NCBI GenBank assembly: GCA_034005145.1 | Contig: JAVEVH010000029.1 | Coordinates: 1 to 8,838, forward strand | Origin: JAVEVH01 sp034005145 | GTDB taxonomy: Bacteria > Patescibacteriota > Dojkabacteria > SC72 | Direction of reading: 5' to 3' | DNA: 8,838 nucleotides | In this document: positions 1 to 5,074 of the stretch, piece after piece | Numbering within the stretch: the first letter of the stretch is position 1 | Layout of the letters: each line of letters begins with the position of its first letter | Program-made: the position numbers and the translations under genes | Notes under the pieces: model-generated | Seen by the model: only the letters and a program-made list of their open reading frames with translations | The model's database searches: none | What the model was told of the DNA's origin: nothing

Positions 1-1043
1 AACCAATTATTGAGCCTGAAGTTGAACAGGGAAATAGAGATAATGATGATAACTTCGAGCAAGAACCAGGGATGGGTGATACTGTTTCTAATAATATAAT
101 AGAGAGTATTAAGAAATTTTCTATTACGGAAGAATTACTTAGAAGAATTATACTTATAACCTCCACTGTATCAGTAATCTTTATGTCTTTGGGTGTCATC
201 TTCGATTTACCATATTGGAGAGTTTTAACATTAATATTACCTTTTGCAAAAAGAAGAGATAAAGATAGAAAATATGTTTTGGTATATGATTCAGTTACAA
301 AGTCCCCTATTAGTGGTGCTATAGCTAGAATTTTTGATAGCAGTAATAAATTAGTTAAAACCTCTGTTACAGATTACTTAGGAACATTTGAAGTTGAATT
401 ACAAAATGGTAATTATAGAATTGAAGTATTTGCACGAGGGTATAAATATCCTAGTGAAATAATTCAAGGTAATATAGATGAACCACATAAGAATGTTTAC
501 CATGGGGAAATATTCGAATATAGTAAAGATAAAGTATTGGAGTATTCAATCCCAATGGATCCAATTGAGAAAGACTTTATCTCTTACACAATGGGTATAC
601 TAAAACATAGAATCGCAAGAACATTAATACTGCTTCAACATATTCTTATGATTATATTACCAATATTTCTAGTAATAGCTTTAATTAAGAGTGTTAATAT
701 CTTTAACCTCATTTCCCTTGTTGTGTATTTAATAATTTTAATAATTACAATTATTGCTTGGATACAAAATAGAAGAGTCTTTGGGAGTGTGTTTAATACT
801 TTGGGAGAAGATCTAAGAGGATTTACTGTTGTTCTAAGAGAGGTAGAATTTGATAGGGTTGTTAGTAAGAGAGTAACAGATGATTTAGGTAGATATAGAT
901 TTGTAGTACCAGGGGGTAAATATAGATTAGAAATATTAGAAAAGGGATATACTATTTCATCAGTTGATAAGATTGAGTATGAAGGAAAAGATGGGGAAGT
1001 AATGATTATTAATCCAGATATTGAAGTGAAAAAGGTCCAGTAA
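1..1043 (+). CDS. C-terminal part of a membrane-anchored surface protein with two carboxypeptidase-regulatory-like domains (5' partial)
   Basis: The frame is open from base 3 with no stop before the ATG at 72, so that ATG is probably internal and the gene begins outside the window. The first 23 codons are rich in Glu, Asp, Asn and Pro, like a surface linker. Numbering from Met72: a hydrophobic segment at 26-46, possibly extended to about 59, is followed by a KRRDKDRK stop-transfer cluster. A first regulatory-like beta-sandwich lies at about 68-128, with a conserved tail to about 163. Two membrane helices sit at about 184-206 and 209-231. A second copy of the domain lies at about 237-295. Both domains share VTD-x-LG, G-x-YR and a closing GY. 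From family knowledge, large CPR extracellular proteins often end in such modules. By positive-inside reasoning both copies would face the cytoplasm, which is inference. The ligand and the N-terminal domains are unknown. Confidence 0.75.
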   Translation, partial: PIIEPEVEQGNRDNDDNFEQEPGMGDTVSNNIIESIKKFSITEELLRRIILITSTVSVIFMSLGVIFDLPYWRVLTLILPFAKRRDKDRKYVLVYDSVTKSPISGAIARIFDSSNKLVKTSVTDYLGTFEVELQNGNYRIEVFARGYKYPSEIIQGNIDEPHKNVYHGEIFEYSKDKVLEYSIPMDPIEKDFISYTMGILKHRIARTLILLQHILMIILPIFLVIALIKSVNIFNLISLVVYLIILIITIIAWIQNRRVFGSVFNTLGEDLRGFTVVLREVEFDRVVSKRVTDDLGRYRFVVPGGKYRLEILEKGYTISSVDKIEYEGKDGEVMIINPDIEVKKVQ

Positions 1044-1045
1044 GT

Positions 1046-1074
1046 TTGAGTTTATCTTCTAGAAATGGTATATT
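1046..1074 (+). promoter_or_regulatory. Sigma70-type promoter with extended -10
   Basis: TTGAGT (1046-1051), a 17-base spacer, then TATATT (1069-1074). TG at 1066-1067 plus one base makes an extended -10. The predicted start is near 1081. It lies immediately after the stop of the surface-protein gene and reads toward the terminator at 1115-1139 and then the ferredoxin operon. It may drive a very short RNA or an attenuated leader. The motif match is good; activity is not shown. Confidence 0.5.
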
Positions 1075-1080
1075 TAGGTA

Positions 1081-1139
1081 TAGCAATAACGCCTTGCGTT
1101 TAATAACGATTTATAACCGGCCAGCATTGGTCGGTTTTT
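1081..1139 (+). ncRNA. Possible short RNA or attenuator leader of about 59 nt
   Basis: The stretch is bounded by the predicted start of the promoter at 1046-1074 and by the U-run of the terminator at 1115-1139. It contains a small hairpin, AACGC (1088-1092), loop CTT, GCGTT (1096-1100). CGTT (1097-1100) could instead pair with AACG at 1105-1108, so two mutually exclusive folds exist ahead of the terminator. No plausible open reading frame is visible. It may be a free small RNA or the prematurely terminated leader of the ferredoxin operon. It matches no RNA family I recognise. Confidence 0.25.
1115..1139 (+). terminator. Rho-independent terminator
   Basis: Stem AACCGGCCA (1115-1123), loop GCAT, and TGGTCGGTT (1128-1136), nine pairs including one G-T wobble. 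A T-run from 1135 to 1139 follows, and the sequence stays pyrimidine-rich to 1145. It is well placed to end the surface-protein transcript and any transcript from the promoter at 1046-1074. Confidence 0.75.
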
Positions 1140-1156
1140 CTTTCTAACCGACCAAT
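1126..1156. repeat. Perfect 11-bp inverted repeat sharing an arm with the terminator
   Basis: ATTGGTCGGTT (1126-1136) and AACCGACCAAT (1146-1156) are exact inverse complements around a 9-base loop, TTTCTTTCT. The left arm is also the 3' arm of the terminator stem, so the two hairpins exclude each other. AACCG(G/A)CCA thus occurs twice flanking one inverse copy. Because the right arm is transcribed after the U-run, it cannot act as a classical antiterminator. It might stabilise read-through RNA or serve as a DNA-binding palindrome. Confidence 0.55.
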
Positions 1157-1163
1157 TGAAACC

Positions 1164-1296
1164 CTTGTACTAGTGGATCGCTAGTACAAAGTACCAAAGA
1201 AAAGACGTTTTCTTTGGTCAAAACTGTTGGACGGTGTGAGAGCACTCCACTGAGTGGATTTCAGTGTACACTGGAATCCACATTCCAACGGTTGAT
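1164..1296. ncRNA. Candidate structured RNA (or DNA hairpin array) of unknown family
   Basis: This stretch folds into consecutive near-perfect hairpins. TTGTACTAG (1165-1173) pairs with CTAGTACAA (1181-1189). ACCAAAGAAAA (1193-1203) pairs perfectly with TTTTCTTTGGT (1208-1218) around a GACG loop. AACTGTTGGA (1222-1231) pairs with TCCAACGGTT (1284-1293) with one wobble. Inside that last stem, GTGGATTTCAGT (1254-1265) pairs with ACTGGAATCCAC (1270-1281), 12 pairs with one wobble. By hand count 1146-1294 is about 44% G+C against roughly a third in neighbouring genes, as expected for an RNA gene in an AT-rich genome. I recognise no tRNA, 5S, SRP, 6S, tmRNA or RNase P signature. The strand is unknown; a structured leader of the ferredoxin operon is the main alternative. 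Confidence 0.4.
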
Positions 1297-1319
1297 ATAT
1301 ATTCTCTTTTTTGTAAAAA
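1292..1319 (+). promoter_or_regulatory. Weak candidate promoter for the ferredoxin operon
   Basis: TTGATA (1292-1297), a 16-base spacer and TAAAAA (1314-1319) would start transcription about 25-30 bases ahead of the ferredoxin ATG. The -35 box overlaps the closing arm of the hairpin at 1222-1293. The -10 is poor and the sequence so AT-rich that chance matches are likely. The promoter at 1046-1074 is the stronger alternative. Confidence 0.2.
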
Positions 1320-1352
1320 TGAATGATATATATAAATTCATATTTAGTAATA

Positions 1353-1556
1353 ATGAAAGTATCCATAGACCCAAGTAAATGTATAGCGTGTGGTTCATGT
1401 GTAGCAATATGTCCAGAAGTATTTGAAATGAAAGAGGATGGTACTGTAGATGTAAAAGCAGATGTTAAGGGTAAAGATGTTCCTAAAGAATTAGAAGCAA
1501 AGGTAAAAGAAGCACATGATATATGTCCTGCTACCGCTATTGTAATTGAAGAGTAA
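1353..1556 (+). CDS. Mono-cluster [4Fe-4S] ferredoxin
   Basis: This is a small cytoplasmic electron carrier of 67 residues. It shows C10-x2-C13-x2-C16-x3-C20-P and a distal C58-P. By analogy with single-cluster ferredoxins, C10, C13, C16 and C58 would hold one [4Fe-4S] cluster. C20 is the position that in Thermotoga-type ferredoxins forms a disulfide with a later Cys, but no such partner exists here. The domain starts at MKVSIDPSKC, so I chose the ATG at 1353 over the in-frame ATG at 1323, which would add ten residues not typical of the family. No Shine-Dalgarno sequence precedes either. It is the first gene of a tight operon, with six bases to the Nudix gene. The redox partner is unknown. 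Confidence 0.9.
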   Translation: MKVSIDPSKCIACGSCVAICPEVFEMKEDGTVDVKADVKGKDVPKELEAKVKEAHDICPATAIVIEE

Positions 1557-1562
1557 GTATCT

Positions 1563-2144
1563 ATGAAAGAAAAAATCCTATGTATCAAAAGTGATACTCT
1601 TTTTAAGTATGGAAAGTGGAATGGTTTCCTCTCTGGTGATATACAGAAATATCTAAAACTACTAAAAGAGGAGAGTGAATTTAGAGTAAGAGATGAGCTA
1701 GAGAATGATCCTGAGTACAAGCAGATAATTGCACAGGTAATACTTAGATACAAAGGTAAGTATTTTTTACATAAGCAAGTAAAAAGAAATGAAGAGAGGT
1801 TAAACTCTCTTTGTCCTCTACCATTGGGTGGTCATATTGAAGAGATTGATGTAAAGGAAGGAGAGGATATCTTTGAGAAAGCATTAGAAAGAGAGTTACA
1901 CGAGGAAGTAGAGTTAGGGAGTATGGTAGTAAAAAAGAGCTATGTTGGTTTAGTATATCTTGAAGATGAGAATCCTGTTAATCATGTACATGTGGGTTTG
2001 GTATATGTATATGATTTAGATGGTATGGATGTACATGTAAAAGAGGAAGGGTTAGAAGATATTGGCTTTGTTAGTTTAGATTATCTCCAATCTAATGTAG
2101 AGACTCTTACGTATTGGAGTAGAATTATTATTTTTCATTTATAA
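1563..2144 (+). CDS. Nudix hydrolase, predicted phosphoesterase-type (COG4112-like)
   Basis: A cytoplasmic hydrolase of 193 residues, expected to cleave a nucleoside diphosphate linked to another group. The catalytic helix is RELHEEVEL at 110-118, keeping the R-E-x2-E-E metal-binding core, preceded by LPLGGHIEE at about 86-94. The strict Nudix consensus is not met: the spaced G, E and final G are replaced by D96, D102 and E117. The GGHI, RELxEE and later NPVNHVHVGLVY (about 137-148) pattern fits the subgroup I know as predicted MutT-type phosphoesterases. The substrate is not predictable. Six-base gaps on both sides place it in an operon with the ferredoxin and HIT genes, suggesting shared transcription and perhaps translational coupling, since no clear ribosome-binding site is visible. 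Confidence 0.85.
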   Translation: MKEKILCIKSDTLFKYGKWNGFLSGDIQKYLKLLKEESEFRVRDELENDPEYKQIIAQVILRYKGKYFLHKQVKRNEERLNSLCPLPLGGHIEEIDVKEGEDIFEKALERELHEEVELGSMVVKKSYVGLVYLEDENPVNHVHVGLVYVYDLDGMDVHVKEEGLEDIGFVSLDYLQSNVETLTYWSRIIIFHL

Positions 2145-2150
2145 CTGACT

Positions 2151-2564
2151 ATGGATGATTGTATATTCTGTAAGATTGTAAAAGGGGAGATACCTTGTTA
2201 CAAGATATATGAAGATGAGAAGTTTTTAGCATTTTTAGATATATCTTCCTTTACTCCTGGACATACATTAGTAATACCTAAAACTCACTATAGATTCATA
2301 TGGGATGTAGAAGATATTGGGGAGTATGCTCGAGTAGTTAAAAAGATATGTAATCACTACACTAAGGATTTAGATTTTCAATATGTAGATACCCTCTCAA
2401 TGGGTAGAATGGTTCCTCATGCTCATATACATTTAGTACCTCATAACAATAATGAGAATGATTGGGAGAAAGCATTGAGTACAATAGGGGATTTACAAGA
2501 TGATGAGTCTAGAAGATTAACTCCTCAAATGGGTAAAGAGATGGAGGAGAGATTTAAACTTTAA
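2151..2564 (+). CDS. HIT (histidine triad) family nucleotide hydrolase or transferase
   Basis: A protein of 137 residues, of usual HIT size. The histidine triad is H90-A-H92-I-H94-L-V-P-H98, with H92 the expected nucleophile that takes the nucleotide from an alpha-phosphate bond. N-terminal C4-x2-C7 (CIFCKI) matches the zinc-binding pair found in many bacterial HIT proteins. DxxxxxPGHTLVIPKTH (about 30-46) is the standard nucleotide-binding strand region. Likely substrates are AMP-lysine, AMP-NH2 or dinucleoside polyphosphates, from family knowledge only. It starts six bases after the Nudix stop with no Shine-Dalgarno sequence. Pairing with a Nudix gene fits a nucleotide-sanitation unit, which is inference. 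Confidence 0.92.
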   Translation: MDDCIFCKIVKGEIPCYKIYEDEKFLAFLDISSFTPGHTLVIPKTHYRFIWDVEDIGEYARVVKKICNHYTKDLDFQYVDTLSMGRMVPHAHIHLVPHNNNENDWEKALSTIGDLQDDESRRLTPQMGKEMEERFKL

Positions 2565-2581
2565 TTTATTTTTATATAGTT

Positions 2582-3304
2582 ATGTTAGAAAAATTAAAAG
2601 GTAAAAAGAGGTTGTTAATAATATTTCTAATAGTAATATTAATACCTGCACTCTTTAGTGTGTATTGGTTTGTATTAAGAGTACCTACATCGTCAGAGGT
2701 AACACCAAGTGGTAACAATTTGGAAGAGCAAGAGGAGGAAGAGGTATATATACCAAGTTATGAATCTTCTGACTTAGCAGATTTTTCTGCACAGTTACTT
2801 TCTGCTGCAAAGGCTTGGGCATCCGATTATAGAATTCATAGTATTACAGCTTTGACTAAATCTATAGAGGATGGAGATGAGAGAATATTTTTTGGAACAG
2901 AGGGTGGTAAGTTTTCTTCTTGGATAATAGAAATATACTCTCCAAGTAAGAAGGCTTCTATAATTTATTCATATTCTAATGGTAATGGTGATTTCGATGA
3001 AGAAATGCCAATAGATGATAAATATGTTGTAGATATGTATAACCAGAAGCCATACTTTAATGATTTAGGTAATCTTAAATCAACACAAGAGGTATATGAA
3101 GTAGCGGTAGGTAAAGGATTGGTTACTGGAGAAACACATCATATATATATGTATTTAGGAAGCGGTATGGAAACTCAGATATATGGTAATAGGTATGTAT
3201 GGAGAATAGATGAGAGGAGTAATACACAGTTTGATGAATATGGTACATCAGTAGTAAGTAATTCTTTCTATATTGATGGTAAGACTTTAGCCTTTATTAA
3301 ATAG
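2582..3304 (+). CDS. Membrane-tethered extracytoplasmic protein, possible PepSY-like repeats
   Basis: A protein of 240 residues with KGKKR at the N terminus and one membrane helix at about 11-32, then a Ser/Glu-rich tether including EEQEEEEV at about 48-55. It fits a signal anchor with the rest outside, and it has no cysteine. Two segments resemble PepSY-type units: about 66-130 (helix with AKAWASD, then strands with SSWIIEIYSPSKK) and about 166-240 (STQEVYEVAVGKGL, strands with YVWRID, ending SFYIDGKTL). Both follow a helix-strand-W-x-I pattern. This assignment is by eye and weak; the function is unknown. The gene lies 17 bases after the HIT gene, probably in the same operon, and converges on the hydrolase gene with three bases between stop codons. 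Confidence 0.75.
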   Translation: MLEKLKGKKRLLIIFLIVILIPALFSVYWFVLRVPTSSEVTPSGNNLEEQEEEEVYIPSYESSDLADFSAQLLSAAKAWASDYRIHSITALTKSIEDGDERIFFGTEGGKFSSWIIEIYSPSKKASIIYSYSNGNGDFDEEMPIDDKYVVDMYNQKPYFNDLGNLKSTQEVYEVAVGKGLVTGETHHIYMYLGSGMETQIYGNRYVWRIDERSNTQFDEYGTSVVSNSFYIDGKTLAFIK

Positions 3305-3307
3305 TTT

Positions 3308-4168
3308 TTAGGAATTAAAGAATTCTAATATATCTGTAGAATACTCTGTATCTACATCGAAGTGGGTTTTGCCTTCTAGGGTAATAAATTGGATGTCATC
3401 TTTACCCCACTTTTTGAGTGCACTAACAAAATATACAACGCTACTGTATGGTACATTTACATCCTTATTTCCATGCCATATCCTAATATCAATATCCATA
3501 ACCTTGTCTGTTCTAGTTTGATTCCATTCTGAAGTTTTAGTAGTGGGTGCTAGTAAAGCAATTTTAGAAACTAATTCAGGGTATGTGGTTGTAAAATTCA
3601 TTGTAGGTAATCCTCCCATACTAAAACCAATTAGATATACCTTAGGTTCAATTGGATAACTATCTTCTACCCACTCTTTTAGATTAAGGGTATCTTGTAT
3701 GGATGCTTTGTTACCCCAATTTACACCGTGTTGATTAGAGGCTGCGAAGATATAGTTGTACTGTGTAAAGAGTATTCCATATGCTTGAAGATCTTTCATA
3801 AATTGATCTTCCATATTCTCTGTTACATTAGTATTAGAACCGTGACTATACAGTATCAAAGTAGGTGGATTCTCTTCATCTATTCTTGTAGGTACTACTA
3901 CATATGCCTGTTGTTCCTCTATCACAGGTAGAAGCTCTTCATATGGGTCTCCTACTACCTCTTCTTCCTCCTCAACTATTTCTTCTTCTACCTCCTCGTT
4001 TTGTTCAGGTATTTCCTTCTCTATATTCTCTTGTTGTATTGGGTATTTATCCTTTAAAAAAGTGTTGTAACAGAGATATGCAGGTATTGCTAATAGTAAG
4101 AGTAAAAGTACTACCAATATCCCCTTATTAGTACCTCTTCTCTTCCTATCAGTAACCTGTATATTCAT
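3308..4168 (-). CDS. Membrane-tethered alpha/beta hydrolase
   Basis: A protein of 286 residues. The basic N terminus (RKRRGTNK) and a helix at about 16-33 form a signal anchor; a Glu-rich tether follows at about 48-75. The hydrolase domain spans about 85-286. The nucleophile elbow is G181-F-S183-M-G-G. LYSHGSN at 107-112 is the oxyanion-type strand turn. The acid is probably D236 (GNKDVNVP) and the base H269 (GKTHFD). The triad order Ser-Asp-His and spacing are normal, so an active esterase or peptidase-like enzyme acting outside the membrane is likely. The substrate is unknown. Its promoter implies a leaderless message. It converges on the preceding operon with no clear terminator between them. 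Confidence 0.88.
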   Translation of the reverse strand: MNIQVTDRKRRGTNKGILVVLLLLLLAIPAYLCYNTFLKDKYPIQQENIEKEIPEQNEEVEEEIVEEEEEVVGDPYEELLPVIEEQQAYVVVPTRIDEENPPTLILYSHGSNTNVTENMEDQFMKDLQAYGILFTQYNYIFAASNQHGVNWGNKASIQDTLNLKEWVEDSYPIEPKVYLIGFSMGGLPTMNFTTTYPELVSKIALLAPTTKTSEWNQTRTDKVMDIDIRIWHGNKDVNVPYSSVVYFVSALKKWGKDDIQFITLEGKTHFDVDTEYSTDILEFFNS

Positions 4169-4174
4169 ATCAAA

Positions 4175-4183
4175 ATTATATCA
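4175..4183 (-). promoter_or_regulatory. Extended -10 promoter with leaderless geometry
   Basis: On the minus strand TGATATAAT gives an exact extended -10 (TG, one base, TATAAT). Six bases separate the -10 from the A of the hydrolase ATG at 4168, which puts the expected transcription start on that A. There is no good -35 at 17 bases upstream, as is usual for extended -10 promoters. No Shine-Dalgarno sequence could fit. Confidence 0.55.
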
Positions 4184-4191
4184 TAGAGTAA

Positions 4192-4220
4192 TTGACATAT
4201 TTAGATATTTAAAATATCAT
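4192..4220 (+). promoter_or_regulatory. Sigma70-type promoter for the DsbA-like gene
   Basis: A perfect TTGACA at 4192-4197, a 17-base spacer and TATCAT at 4215-4220 predict a start near 4227 and a leader of about 37 bases with no Shine-Dalgarno sequence. It is divergent from the hydrolase promoter about ten bases away, so the two may interfere or be co-regulated. Confidence 0.6.
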
Positions 4221-4263
4221 TTCAGTTATTGCCCCCTAATTAATATTTTTAATATATATCCAT

Positions 4264-5016
4264 ATGGCTCAAGAGAAGAAAAAAGTAGAAAAAAAGGATG
4301 AGATTGTAATAGATCTTGATTCTATAGCAGTACCTGGAGCTATTATTCTAGCTGGAATAATAATTGCAGGTGCAATATTTTTTACAAATAAAGGGAATAC
4401 ACCAAGTGCAGATGGTACAGATAACCCTACTAATCCTACTGCTAATCAGGAAGAGTTTCCTGAGGCAGAGACTACCATTGGTGATAGTCCATATTTAGGT
4501 GATATTAAGAAAGCTAAGGTTGCTGTTGTTGAATATACAGATTATCAGTGTCCTTACTGTGCAAGACATGCTACTGATACTAAGCCAAGTATAGTAGAGA
4601 ACTATGTAGATACAGGTAAGATTATATATGTAGTTAGAAATTTCCCATTGGATTTCCATGGACAGATTGCTATAGATACAGCTAATGCAGCATTATGTGT
4701 AGATGAGATAGCGGGATCAGAGAAGTTCTTTGACTTCTATGATAAGGCATACTCTCAGACTTCTACAGATGCTCTAGCAGCTATTGCTAAGGACTTAGGA
4801 GTAAATATGGGTAAGTATGATACATGTATGAGTGATGAGAGATATGCGGATACAATTACACAGGATATGGCAGATGGTGCAAGTGCTGGTGTACAGGGTA
4901 CTCCAGGGTTTGTAATAGGGGTGTTAGATGATGATGGTAATGTTAAGGGTAAGTTAATAGCTGGAGCATATCCATATGAGTCCTTTGAGACAATCATAGA
5001 GGAGATGTTAAAGTAA
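4264..5016 (+). CDS. Membrane-tethered DsbA-like thiol-disulfide oxidoreductase
   Basis: A protein of 250 residues that makes or rearranges disulfides in exported proteins. A charged cytoplasmic N terminus (about 1-19) leads to one helix at about 22-41, then a Pro/Thr/Asn-rich tether to about 70. The thioredoxin-fold domain has the active site C96-P-Y-C99 in EYTDYQCPYC, an inserted helical region, and the cis-proline loop G212-T213-P214. C145 and C188 form a possible second disulfide in the helical insertion, as known from BdbD/DsbA relatives of Gram-positive bacteria. The fold and catalytic residues are complete. The ATG at 4264 gives a proper signal anchor. The gene is monocistronic, with its own promoter and a bidirectional terminator. 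Likely clients are the surrounding exported proteins, though most of those shown here have few cysteines. Confidence 0.93.
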   Translation: MAQEKKKVEKKDEIVIDLDSIAVPGAIILAGIIIAGAIFFTNKGNTPSADGTDNPTNPTANQEEFPEAETTIGDSPYLGDIKKAKVAVVEYTDYQCPYCARHATDTKPSIVENYVDTGKIIYVVRNFPLDFHGQIAIDTANAALCVDEIAGSEKFFDFYDKAYSQTSTDALAAIAKDLGVNMGKYDTCMSDERYADTITQDMADGASAGVQGTPGFVIGVLDDDGNVKGKLIAGAYPYESFETIIEEMLK

Positions 5017-5031
5017 AGTAGGTTGTATATG

Positions 5032-5058
5032 AAAAAAGGGAGCTTAGCTCCCTTTTTT
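5032..5058. terminator. Bidirectional rho-independent terminator
   Basis: A perfect 12-bp hairpin: AAAAAAGGGAGC (5032-5043), loop TTA, GCTCCCTTTTTT (5047-5058). The A-run and T-run make it a working terminator on either strand. It lies between the convergent DsbA-like (+) and bactofilin-like (-) genes and serves both. Confidence 0.92.
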
Positions 5059-5074
5059 ATTTCTGTTTAAATAG

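Noticed and set aside
1222..1296. Integron attC-like recombination site
   Set aside because: The outer arms do not give proper RYYYAAC/GTTRRRY core sites, and there is no integrase or cassette pattern in the window.
1164..1296. tRNA, 5S rRNA, SRP RNA, tmRNA or retron RNA
   Set aside because: No T-loop, CCA, SRP tetraloop domain or tag reading frame is seen, and no reverse transcriptase gene is present.
1181..1753. Long minus-strand open frame across the hairpin array, the ferredoxin and the start of the Nudix gene
   Set aside because: It is antisense to two clear conserved genes, is Ser/Thr/Phe-rich like a mirror frame, and shows no domain.
3308..3335. GAATT/AATTC hairpin between the convergent genes as a terminator
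   Set aside because: Five weak pairs inside coding sequence with no T-run on either side.
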